This document shows, piece by piece, positions 1-5,015 of a DNA stretch of 5,015 nt. The stretch covers positions 1-5,015 of the forward strand of contig SFGN01000154.1 in the NCBI GenBank assembly GCA_004556565.1, written 5' to 3'. Source of the stretch: Lachnospiraceae bacterium. GTDB taxonomy: Bacteria > Bacillota_A > Clostridia > Lachnospirales > Lachnospiraceae. Position 1 is the stretch's first letter. Each line of letters starts with the position of its first letter. The position numbers were made by a program, and so were the translations under genes. Below the pieces are notes generated by a model that did not search any database, was not told where the DNA came from, and was given only the letters and a program-made list of their open reading frames with translations.

Positions 1-1
1 A

Positions 2-460
2 ACCACGGATATGGTGGACCTTGAGGGTAAGTTGAAGCTGGAATACTACAAGCTGCAAAAGACCTTCGCCGGAAGCATTGAGCTGGAACAGGTGAAGGGC
101 GTGTACGAACCGGCTAAGCAGAAAGGGGCAATGGATCTGGATACAAAGTCGCCGCTGGATGAGATCATCGCCAAGATCAATGAAAAGTACAAGGGTGAAT
201 TCACCGAGGGAGACAAAGTGCTGCTGACGGCTCTGCGCAGCCGTCTGATGGCCGACAAGAAGTTGACCAAGATGGCGCAGACCTCAGATCCACAGATTTT
301 TGTGGAAAGCATTTTCCCTAAGGCCTTCGGAGCAGCGGCCTAGGACAGCTATCTGGAATCACAGGATACCTATACCTCGCTTTTTGAGGATCAGCACAAG
401 TACAATGCCATTATGAGCGCATTGGCCGATGTGGTGTATCGGGAGATGAGGAAGAGCTGA
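2..460 (+). pseudogene. hsdR: Type I restriction enzyme HsdR, C-terminal end, interrupted by in-frame TAG (5' partial)
   Basis: Frame 2 is open from the left edge and reads TTDMVDLEGKLKLEYYKLQK..., which I recognise as the C-terminal helical region of the type I restriction (R) subunit. That subunit is the ATP-dependent translocase/nuclease of the HsdRMS complex, and its C-terminal region docks on the methyltransferase core. The frame meets TAG at 341-343, just after the segment IFPKAFGAAA. The same frame then continues for 38 more codons (DSYLESQDTYTSLFEDQHKY...) to TGA at 458-460 and ends in YREMRKS, a typical HsdR tail. Homology on both sides of the stop shows that TAG replaced a sense codon, plausibly CAG (Gln). 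The motor and nuclease domains lie outside the window. Loss of about 38 residues could impair complex assembly, but this is inference. An ATG at 11 is internal, not the true start. The segment is more GC-rich than the following gene. Confidence 0.85.
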
Positions 461-497
461 TTGCTGAGTTAATTTTTTGCAGTTAAAAAGCAAAGTG

Positions 498-515
498 CCT
501 TGTTAAAATTCAAGG
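498..515 (+). promoter_or_regulatory. Candidate extended -10 promoter with flanking inverted repeat, upstream of gajA-like gene
   Basis: The 79-nt gap between the HsdR stop and the preferred gajA start is AT-rich. It contains TG-T-TAAAAT (501-509), an extended -10-like element. It is flanked by CCTTG (498-502) and CAAGG (511-515), a 5-bp inverted repeat that could be an operator or a weak hairpin. The expected start of transcription would fall near 516, about 24 nt ahead of GTG 540. No good -35 is spaced correctly: TTGCAG at 477-482 is about 21 bp away. An alternative weak pair is TTGCTG 461-466 with TAAAAA 484-489, at a 17-bp spacing. The call is by eye only. Confidence 0.3.
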
Positions 516-539
516 TTGTTTGTAGAGGGGGATGCAGTT

Positions 540-2318
540 GTGAACATATGTAAAATTGATGTTTCAAATTTTCGAGGGATCAAAAATGCGTCTATTTTAG
601 TAAGCAAAAATGCAGTGTTTGTCGGCGATAACAACTCAGGAAAATCCACTCTATTTGAGGCTATTGATTTGGTTATGGGACCAGATCGTCTTTCACGAAG
701 TCCTGTAATAGATGAACACGATTTTTATGCGGGAGAATATTTGGCAAACGATACTCCGGTCCAGATTAAAATAGAAGTTACAGTTATCGGATTAAGTGAA
801 GACCAGAAAATATATTTTGGAAATCACATTGAGTGGTGGGATAGATGTAAAGGAGCTCTTATAAGCGGGCCTCCTGCGAGCAGTACGGATGTAGAGTCAG
901 TCGAACCGGCCCTCAGGCTAGCCTTTCAAGGAAACTATAATTTAGAAGAGGATGACTTTGAAGGGCAAACGTACTTTGCTGAGACACTTCGCGAAGGAAG
1001 CACACCTGAATTATTTAGAAAAAAAGATAAACGAAATTGTGGATTTCTATACTTACGCACCCTTAGAACAGGAAGCCGCGCACTAAGCCTAGAGAGAGGG
1101 TCCTTGCTGGATATAATTCTCCAGATGAAAGAGGTCAAACCACAAATGTGGGAGGATGTTCTCAAGCAGCTTAAGGGCGTTTCAGTGGCAAACGAGTCTG
1201 AATTAGGCGTTTCAGACATATTGACATCGGTACAGGACTCGCTATCAAACATTGTTTCGTACGAGGCGGCAGACAAGCCGCAAATAAAAGTTTCAAATTT
1301 GACTCGAGAACATCTGCGCAAAGTGCTTACGGTTTTTATGGGGTCTGGAGCGTATCGCGAAGATGGTACTGAATACTTGACGCCATATACGCATCAGGGG
1401 ACGGGAACTGTTAATACGCTTGTACTTTCGCTCTTGTCAATCATTGCTGATATAAAAGAAAATGTAATTTTTGCAATGGAAGAGCCAGAAATTGCTTTAC
1501 CTCCCCATATTCAGAAAAGGGTAATTTCAACTGTGATAGAAAAATCTACACAGGCTCTTTTCACATCCCATTCGCCATATGTGATTGAGGAATTCCCACC
1601 CGATCAAATATTGGTAATTTCTAAAACAAATGGGGATCTTACAGCAGCTCCAGCTGGAATGCCGCCTACGGTTAAAATGAAGGCATACCGAGAAGAAATG
1701 AGAAGGCGTTTTTGCGAATCGTTGCTGGCCCGGCGTGTGCTTATTGTTGAAGGAAGAACCGAGTATGATGTTTATTCAACAGCGGCGAAAAAACTTCAAC
1801 GCCTGCATCCGGAAAGAAATTGTTCTTTCGATTTGCTGGGTATAGCTCTTGTACAGGCAAATACGGATACACAGGTGGCACCATTGGGTGAATACTATAA
1901 GAAGATGGGTAAAACAGTATACGCAATTTTTGACAAGCAAGATGATGATGTACGAAAGAAGATAGAAGTTGCAGTTGACTATATGTACGAGGCAACAGAG
2001 CACGGAATAGAAGATGTTGTATTAAAAGGAGTGAACCAAGATACGCTGTTAAAATATGGGCTGAAACTTGTCAAAGATAATGAGTGGCCATCTAATTTGA
2101 GTACTGAAGCACCACGGACGGGTATGGAATTTGAGAAACTCTATAAAATTATGAAGGCTTTTTTCAAACGCAAAAAAGGAGATGGGTCGCTTGCTGAATT
2201 AATTGAATATTGTTCTGAAAGTGAAATGCCCAAATTCATAACTGAGACCATATTTGCAATAGAAAAATCGGTTTATTCGCTTCAGGCTGTTTCGGTTATG
2301 ACCGAAGGTGAAGTATGA
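540..2318 (+). CDS. gajA: OLD-family ATP-dependent endonuclease (AAA ATPase + TOPRIM), GajA-like, Gabija defence
   Basis: This is a 592-aa protein with the two-part layout of class 2 OLD nucleases. The N-terminal ABC/SMC-like ATPase has Walker A GDNNSGKST (29-37), a signature-like HQGTGT (285-290), Walker B VIFAMEEPE (309-317) and the switch histidine in TSHSP (342-346). The C-terminal TOPRIM nuclease domain starts near 399, with VLIVEGRTE carrying the metal-binding Glu404. Acidic FDKQDDD follows at 464-470, and a basic FKRKKGDGS stretch at 542-550 resembles the Lys-containing end of OLD TOPRIM domains. In Gabija, GajA is a nucleotide-sensitive DNA nickase that assembles with GajB to block phage replication. 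I chose GTG 540 because AGAGGGGG (524-531) lies 8 nt upstream and the protein then begins MNICKIDVSNFRGI, as OLD ATPases usually do. TTG 516 would add 8 residues with a poorly placed ribosome site. The stop overlaps the next gene by 4 nt (ATGA). All main motifs look intact. A non-Gabija OLD system is the alternative, but a UvrD-type partner favours Gabija. Confidence 0.85.
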   Translation: MNICKIDVSNFRGIKNASILVSKNAVFVGDNNSGKSTLFEAIDLVMGPDRLSRSPVIDEHDFYAGEYLANDTPVQIKIEVTVIGLSEDQKIYFGNHIEWWDRCKGALISGPPASSTDVESVEPALRLAFQGNYNLEEDDFEGQTYFAETLREGSTPELFRKKDKRNCGFLYLRTLRTGSRALSLERGSLLDIILQMKEVKPQMWEDVLKQLKGVSVANESELGVSDILTSVQDSLSNIVSYEAADKPQIKVSNLTREHLRKVLTVFMGSGAYREDGTEYLTPYTHQGTGTVNTLVLSLLSIIADIKENVIFAMEEPEIALPPHIQKRVISTVIEKSTQALFTSHSPYVIEEFPPDQILVISKTNGDLTAAPAGMPPTVKMKAYREEMRRRFCESLLARRVLIVEGRTEYDVYSTAAKKLQRLHPERNCSFDLLGIALVQANTDTQVAPLGEYYKKMGKTVYAIFDKQDDDVRKKIEVAVDYMYEATEHGIEDVVLKGVNQDTLLKYGLKLVKDNEWPSNLSTEAPRTGMEFEKLYKIMKAFFKRKKGDGSLAELIEYCSESEMPKFITETIFAIEKSVYSLQAVSVMTEGEV

Positions 2319-3034
2319 TAGAGTTCAAAAAAGATGATTTGCGAAATGAGATACTAGCGTCGGATGGTAATTTGCTCATTATGGGTGGACCGGGATCCGG
2401 AAAAACAACTATTGCGCTATTTAAGGCGAAAGAGTTGACAGCCGACTCAAATACTATTCGCAAATCGCAAAAGATACTTTTCTTGAGTTTTGCGCGTGCA
2501 ACTATATCAAGAGTAGAAGAACAAGCAGGCGAACTTATACCTCAAGAATTAAAAAAACAGATTGAAATCAATACTTACCACGGTTTCATTTGGAATATAA
2601 TTAAGCATCACGGATATTTGCTCAATTCACAGCCACTCCATCTGTTACCGCCTCACGAATCTGGACACCGTTTATCGGGGCTAAATGAGGTGGAACGGAA
2701 AAAGAAAATGCTCGAAATGTTCAATACGGAAGGAACGGTTCATTTTGATATATTCGCAAATATTTGCACACGGCTTCTGACCGAAAGTCACGCACTCAAG
2801 AAAATAATTTGTGCTGTGTATCCTGTTATAATTCTTGACGAATTTCAAGATACCAGTGCCGATGAGTGGCAGTTGATTCAATTATTAGGCATCTATAAGT
2901 CAATAGTGATTACCAGCCGTCCTCTCATCATCGGGAGGGCGGCTTTTTGTGTCTTGATAGAAAAATTGAGAAATTTCTCGAAACACCCTGCCAAACGGCA
3001 CCCCTTATTCAGAGTAAGTAGAGGGACCTTTTGA
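2315..3034 (+). CDS. gajB: UvrD/PcrA-like helicase, GajB-like, C-terminally truncated fusion ORF
   Basis: The 239-aa ORF starts inside the gajA stop (ATGA overlap), with AAGGTG at 2305-2310 as ribosome site, so the two are translationally coupled. Residues 1 to about 196 are the N-terminal part of a superfamily 1A helicase. Walker A is GGPGSGKT (24-31), a motif Ia-like LFLSFARAT lies at 55-63, a TYHGF segment at 87-91, and the Walker B/motif II box DEFQDT at 175-180. GajB homologues are about 500 aa, and the missing portion holds motifs III-VI and the second RecA domain. After LLGIYKS the sequence no longer looks like a helicase. The expected ADPxQ-type motif III is absent, and the last 43 codons run through an intrinsic terminator (2916-2948) and the start of a repeat array, so they are read-through of unrelated DNA. 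The product should not unwind DNA. Whether GajA alone retains activity is unknown. It could also belong to another UvrD helicase family paired with an OLD nuclease. Confidence 0.78.
   Translation: MIEFKKDDLRNEILASDGNLLIMGGPGSGKTTIALFKAKELTADSNTIRKSQKILFLSFARATISRVEEQAGELIPQELKKQIEINTYHGFIWNIIKHHGYLLNSQPLHLLPPHESGHRLSGLNEVERKKKMLEMFNTEGTVHFDIFANICTRLLTESHALKKIICAVYPVIILDEFQDTSADEWQLIQLLGIYKSIVITSRPLIIGRAAFCVLIEKLRNFSKHPAKRHPLFRVSRGTF
2916..2948 (+). terminator. Strong rho-independent terminator inside the 3' part of the truncated gajB ORF
   Basis: The arms GCCGTCCTCTC (2916-2926) and GGGAGGGCGGC (2933-2943) form an 11-bp stem with two G-T wobbles around the loop ATCATC. Five T residues follow (2944-2948). 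This is a textbook intrinsic terminator for + strand transcription. The complementary strand lacks a T tract after the hairpin, so it looks one-directional. It sits in the reading frame of the truncated helicase. That is abnormal for a gene interior and marks the sequence after about 2900 as coming from the end of another transcription unit. In the present arrangement it would end the gajAB transcript and insulate the repeats and mobile module downstream. Confidence 0.85.
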
Positions 3035-3310
3035 AAAGTTGAGAGAATTTTTCAAATTACTTTGCCAAAATCTCAAAAAATTTCCCAATTGGTTAGTAGG
3101 AGGGGCACTTAAAAATTTTTCTAAAACCCATTTGTTATTTGCCCGAAAAGTTCCCAGTTGATTAGTAGTAGGGTTCGCAGAAAAATTCTCAAAAGTTTTT
3201 TCGTTCAAAACCGAAAAAATTTCCCAGTTGGTTAGTAGAGAGGCTTTCAAAGGAAATTTTCAAAATTCCTTCGTACAAATCGAAAAATTTTTCCCAGTTG
3301 ATTAGTGAGG
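2961..3310. repeat. Degenerate ~70-bp tandem repeat array, core TTCCCAGTTGRTTAGTAG
   Basis: Four clear cores begin at 3082, 3151, 3221 and 3291, at spacings of 69, 70 and 70 bp. They are TTCCCAATTGGTTAGTAG, TTCCCAGTTGATTAGTAG, TTCCCAGTTGGTTAGTAG and TTCCCAGTTGATTAGTGA. Each core is preceded by an A/T stretch that usually reads CGAAAA(A), followed by one or two T's. The rest of each unit is also related, being AT-rich with CAAAA, TTTCG and AAATTTTC-type words. Two older copies seem to lie upstream: TTGAGAAATTTCTC at 2966 and TTGAGAGAATTTTTC at 3039 are 73 bp apart, and CAGAGTAAGTAGAGG at 3010-3024 looks like a decayed core. Inverted repeats occur inside units, for example TTTTTTCG (3196-3203) with CGAAAAAA (3212-3219). 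The 69/70-bp period is not a multiple of three, so the array is not protein-coding. Its function is unknown. Options include a dispersed intergenic repeat family, protein-binding iterons, or transcribed structured RNA units. Confidence 0.85.
2968..2979. repeat. Perfect 12-bp palindrome GAGAAATTTCTC
   Basis: The perfect dyad GAGAAATTTCTC lies 20 bp after the terminator T tract, at the first (most decayed) repeat unit. The matching place in the next unit reads TTGAGAGAATTTTTC, where the symmetry is imperfect. It is followed at 2989-3000 by a small hairpin TGCC-AAAC-GGCA. Either could be a protein-binding site, or simply part of the repeat unit's structure. Confidence 0.5.
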
Positions 3311-3566
3311 GGGTCTATAAAATACCTTTCTCGCTGGCTACCTATTGAGGGGACTGTCTCCCTGTGTACCTTGAAAATTGAATCGCCGCCTCCAAAGGAT
3401 ATGCTTCCGGCAAGTGACGCCACGACTTCCCGAAAAAGGAACGAGCGCATCAAAGAAGCGATACGCCGTGGTGAGACTCCGGGGCAGGAACGATGCGGAT
3501 GAGCGGCAGCAAACAAAAACCGCCGCAGAAATGCGGTTTCAGAACAAGCAAAGGAGGTTCAACCCT
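3311..3566 (+). promoter_or_regulatory. Long non-coding leader of the mobile-element operon, with boxA-like motif
   Basis: This stretch lies between the last repeat core and the HTH gene. It starts with a TATAAAAT word (3316-3323), a possible -10. The -35 is not convincing: TTCCCA of the last repeat core is 19 bp upstream of TATAAA. Next is GTACCTTGAAAATTGAAT (3366-3383), which resembles the boxA-containing spacer sequence before 23S rRNA in Firmicutes (TTTGAAAACTGAATA-like). That suggests an antitermination-type leader, by inference. Short dyads follow, such as TTCC-CGAAAAA-GGAA (3428-3442). A 33-codon frame starting at ATG 3401 and ending at 3502 encodes a basic peptide (SRKRNERIKEAIRRGE). 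Its AAAGGA is only about 1-2 nt from the ATG, so I do not call it a gene. No tRNA or rRNA was seen here. Confidence 0.4.
3517..3539. other. Hairpin AAACCGC...GCGGTTT in the leader, possible minus-strand terminator
   Basis: Arms AAACCGC (3517-3523) and GCGGTTT (3533-3539) form a 7-bp stem with a 9-nt loop, 27 nt ahead of the start of the HTH gene. On the + strand no T tract follows. On the - strand the stem is followed by TTGTTTGC, so a weak terminator for leftward transcripts is possible. An alternative is an attenuator or ribosome-site-accessibility element for the next gene. A competing 4-bp pairing CCGC/GCGG exists inside. Confidence 0.4.
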
Positions 3567-3794
3567 ATGAAGAAAGGAGAGCTCAGAGAGCTTTATCAGA
3601 TGATGTTTCCGGAATACCCGGACATCGTGACCGTCAAAGAGCTTCGGGAGATGCTGGGCATCAGTCGCAAGCTGGCCTACAAGCTGATCGACTACGGGTA
3701 TATCCACGCCGTGAAGATCGGCACGACGCTGAAAATTCCGAAAATCAGCGTCATCAACTATGTGATGGAGAAAGAGGTGAAGAAGGTTGGATGA
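3567..3794 (+). CDS. Excisionase-like helix-turn-helix DNA-binding protein
   Basis: The gene encodes 75 aa from ATG 3567, chosen because AAGGAGG at 3551-3557 lies 9 nt upstream. The frame is open further left to 3378, but that part has no ribosome site and a leader-like composition. Residues about 21-66 (VTVKELREMLGISRKLAYKL, then a short wing around HAVKIGTTLKIPK and the tail ISVINYV) match the MerR-like winged helix of the HTH_17/excisionase family. These proteins bind DNA at element ends or promoters and assist excision or regulate transfer genes. The last codons overlap the TTG start of the next gene by 8 nt, so the two genes form one operon. Its place at the head of a VLP/RepA-like module suggests a regulator or accessory factor of an integrative element. 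No integrase is in view, so a true excisionase role is unproven. Confidence 0.8.
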   Translation: MKKGELRELYQMMFPEYPDIVTVKELREMLGISRKLAYKLIDYGYIHAVKIGTTLKIPKISVINYVMEKEVKKVG

Positions 3795-4146
3795 GATCAA
3801 GCGCCTAACGCCCGCCCAAAGGGCACGCTGCAACCGGCTGATCCGGAGGCTGTGCGCCAACTATGATGGCGGCAATTGCATGCCGCTGGACGACGGCGAG
3901 GGCTGTGTGTGCGTGCAGATGATTTCTTATTCGCTGCTGTGCAAATACTTCCGGCGGGCGGTTCTGCCCGCCGACAAGGCACTCTATGCCGACATTTACC
4001 GGCAGCGCACACGGCTCTGCGACCGATGCGGAAAGCCCTTTGCACCCGGCAGCAACCGGCAGAAATACTGCCCAGAATGCGGGCGCTCCATCCGGCGCAA
4101 GCAGAAGGCGGACTCGGCCAGGCGGCGGCGCAGCGTCGAACATTAA
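3787..4146 (+). CDS. Cysteine-rich VLP-domain zinc-ribbon protein of a mobile element
   Basis: The gene encodes 119 aa from TTG 3787, overlapping the upstream gene. GAGG at 3774-3777 sits 9 nt before it, and no in-frame ATG is available nearby. Ten cysteines occur (15, 23, 31, 40, 42, 52, 78, 81, 95, 98). The first group precedes the tripeptide VLP (59-61, in RRAVLPADKALY), the hallmark of the Cys_rich_VLP family. The last four form a zinc ribbon, CDRCG (78-82) and CPECG (95-99). The C-terminus is strongly basic (RRKQK and RRRR), consistent with nucleic acid binding. The family is common in conjugative or mobilizable elements of Firmicutes but has no known biochemical function. Its position between an HTH protein and a RepA-like ATPase is the usual one in such modules. 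GC-rich codon use separates it from gajAB. Confidence 0.82.
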   Translation: MDEIKRLTPAQRARCNRLIRRLCANYDGGNCMPLDDGEGCVCVQMISYSLLCKYFRRAVLPADKALYADIYRQRTRLCDRCGKPFAPGSNRQKYCPECGRSIRRKQKADSARRRRSVEH

Positions 4147-4189
4147 GCGTCTGAAAAGCCTTGATTTCCAAAGCTTTTGGGATAGCAAA

Positions 4190-4223
4190 GCGGGGGCGGG
4201 TGACCGTTTCCATCCGCCCCCGC
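4190..4223. other. Large GC-rich hairpin upstream of the RepA-like gene
   Basis: Arms GCGGGGGCGGGTG (4190-4202) and CATCCGCCCCCGC (4211-4223) form a 13-bp stem with one G-T pair around the loop ACCGTTTC. It lies in the 114-nt gap after the VLP gene and 37 nt before the next start. There is no T tract on the + strand (CAAAATCC follows). On the - strand TTTGC follows, too short for a confident terminator. Possible roles are mRNA stabilisation or processing between the two genes, attenuation, or a replication or transfer structure recognised by the element's proteins. The choice among these is inference. Confidence 0.65.
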
Positions 4224-4260
4224 CAAAATCCACTTTTAACATTCTACAAAGGAGAATTCT

Positions 4261-5015
4261 ATGGACAACAAACTGAAAACCGTGGACGCAGAGACCCTGC
4301 TGTCCACGCCGATGAGCAAGACGATGTTCATCGTAGACGGCCTTATTTCGCAGGGTGTCAATGTCATCAGCGGTGCCAGCAAGATCGGCAAAGGCGCAGG
4401 GAAATTCCGTTTGGGGTTTGCCCACGCTGCAATGCGATGTGCTCTATCTGAGCCTTGAGGACACTCAGCGACGCATCAAGGATCGGCTCTACAACCTCAC
4501 CGACAGCGCCCCGGACAACCTGTATTTTGCCGTGACCTCCGGGCTGATCGGCGGCGGGTTGGAGGAGCAGATCACGGACTTTCTGACCGAGCATTCCGCT
4601 ACCAAGCTGGTCATCATCGACACGCTGCAAAAGGTGCGGGACTCCAAAGGCAGCGCCGGAAAAGCGGGAATGTACGGCAACGACTACGATGACATTTCCT
4701 CCATCAAGCGCATTGCCGACGGCTTCAACATCGCCATTTTGCTTGTGCATCACCTGCGAAAGCTGCAAGACAGCGACGATCCCAACGATGTCAGCGGTTC
4801 CACCGGCATCATCGGCGCTGCGGACACCAACTTCATCCTGCGCCGTAAGCGCAGCGGAAACGCCGCTACGCTGCTGGTCAGCGGGCGGGATGTGGAATAT
4901 CAGGAGCTGACCTTGCAGTTTAACGACCTTGTCTGGGAGCTGGTGGAGCGCAAGAACAGCGAGGATATTCACAAGGCAGAGCTGCCGAAATTTCTGTTTC
5001 GGGTGGTGGACTTTA
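4261..5015 (+). pseudogene. RepA-like AAA (RecA/DnaB-fold) ATPase, frameshifted at Walker A, 3' partial
   Basis: ATG 4261 has GGAG at 4251-4254, 6 nt upstream. Frame 1 reads 44 residues ending in the Walker A segment GASKIGK (38-44), then drifts into unrelated sequence and stops at 4456-4458. From about 4391 the family resemblance resumes one frame over (frame 2: AQGNSVWGLPTLQCDVLYLS, then LEDTQRRIKDRL). It stays open to the right edge, with Walker B LVIIDTLQ near 4607-4630, LLVHHLRK near 4739-4762 and GSTGIIGAADTNFIL after that. These features fit the AAA_25/RepA-like replicative helicase loader group found in integrative and mobilizable elements. The Ser/Thr after GK of Walker A, and about ten hydrophobic residues expected before AQG, are missing. 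A small out-of-frame deletion at about 4392-4395 therefore best explains the break. The product would lack nucleotide binding. A sequencing error alone would not account for the missing residues. Confidence 0.75.

Noticed and set aside
516..539. TTG 516 as start of the GajA-like protein
   Set aside because: AAGG directly abuts TTG with no spacer. GTG 540 has AGAGGGGG at an 8-nt spacing and gives the usual short N-terminus before the SNFRGI motif.
935..1321. 128-aa minus-strand frame inside gajA
   Set aside because: It is antisense to conserved OLD ATPase sequence, with no motif or ribosome site of its own.
3082..3310. CRISPR array
   Set aside because: Cores are imperfect, the intervals are related to each other rather than unique, and no cas gene is nearby.
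2961..3310. Integron attC cassette array
   Set aside because: No GTTRRRY-type core sites or paired inner/outer arms could be matched, and no cassettes lie between units.
3401..3502. 33-codon basic peptide in the leader (SRKRNERIKEAIRRGE)
   Set aside because: The ribosome site is too close to ATG, no family is recognised, and it may simply be leader sequence. It would be reconsidered if conserved in related elements.
3005..3516. Minus-strand frames (3005-3250, 3247-3516) encoding repeated LTNQLG-type peptides
   Set aside because: The peptide repetition only mirrors the DNA repeat. The 69/70-bp period does not preserve frame, and there is no ribosome site or recognised domain.
3378..3566. Upstream extension of the HTH gene frame to 3378
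   Set aside because: The clear AAGGAGG at 3551-3557 sets the start at 3567. The upstream part crosses a hairpin and has no protein resemblance.
4385..4400. Programmed ribosomal frameshift in the RepA-like gene
   Set aside because: There is no convincing slippery heptamer, and a simple frame change would still leave Walker A without its Ser/Thr and the following helix. A deletion explains both.
3805..4425. 206-aa minus-strand frame opposite the VLP gene
   Set aside because: It spans two real + strand genes and the GC-rich hairpin, matches no known domain, and is a typical shadow in GC-rich sequence.
4367..4972. 201-aa minus-strand frame opposite the RepA-like gene
   Set aside because: It is antisense to clear Walker B and other ATPase motifs on the + strand. 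No domain was recognised.

Overview
The window looks like a mobile, defence-rich part of the genome of a gut Firmicute (Clostridia, perhaps Oscillospiraceae/Faecalibacterium-like). This rests on family recognition, not on a search. The genes with typical AGGAGG-type ribosome sites, the small Cys-rich VLP protein and the RepA-like AAA ATPase are the usual cargo of integrative or mobilizable elements in those bacteria. All supported genes lie on the + strand.

Layout. (1) 2-460: the 3' end of a type I restriction HsdR gene, interrupted by an in-frame TAG at 341-343. (2) 540-3034: a two-gene, 4-nt-overlapping operon. It encodes an OLD-family ATPase/TOPRIM nuclease (GajA-like, apparently intact) and a UvrD-like helicase (GajB-like) that loses homology after about residue 196. 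Together these look like a Gabija-type anti-phage system whose helicase has been cut. (3) 2900-3310: a junction region. The truncated gajB frame runs straight through a strong intrinsic terminator (2916-2948) and into an AT-rich array of degenerate ~70-bp tandem repeats with the core TTCCCAGTTGRTTAGTAG. (4) 3311-3566: a long leader with a boxA-like motif and hairpins. (5) 3567-5015: a mobile-element module of an HTH/excisionase-like protein, a Cys-rich VLP zinc-ribbon protein, a large GC-rich hairpin and a RepA-like AAA ATPase. The ATPase gene is frameshifted at its Walker A motif and runs off the right edge.

How the parts relate. hsdR followed by gajAB is a typical defence-island arrangement, and gajA and gajB are translationally coupled. 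The downstream block is a separate transcription unit, probably for maintenance or transfer of an integrative element. Base composition changes at each boundary: hsdR is balanced, gajAB is AT-rich, the repeats are very AT-rich and the mobile module is GC-rich. This points to a patchwork assembled by recombination. Three of the six recognisable genes carry a lesion (nonsense codon, truncation, indel), so the segment appears to be decaying, unless some lesions are sequencing or assembly errors. The most distinctive items are the uncharacterised ~70-bp repeat array and the fusion point that removed the GajB helicase core.
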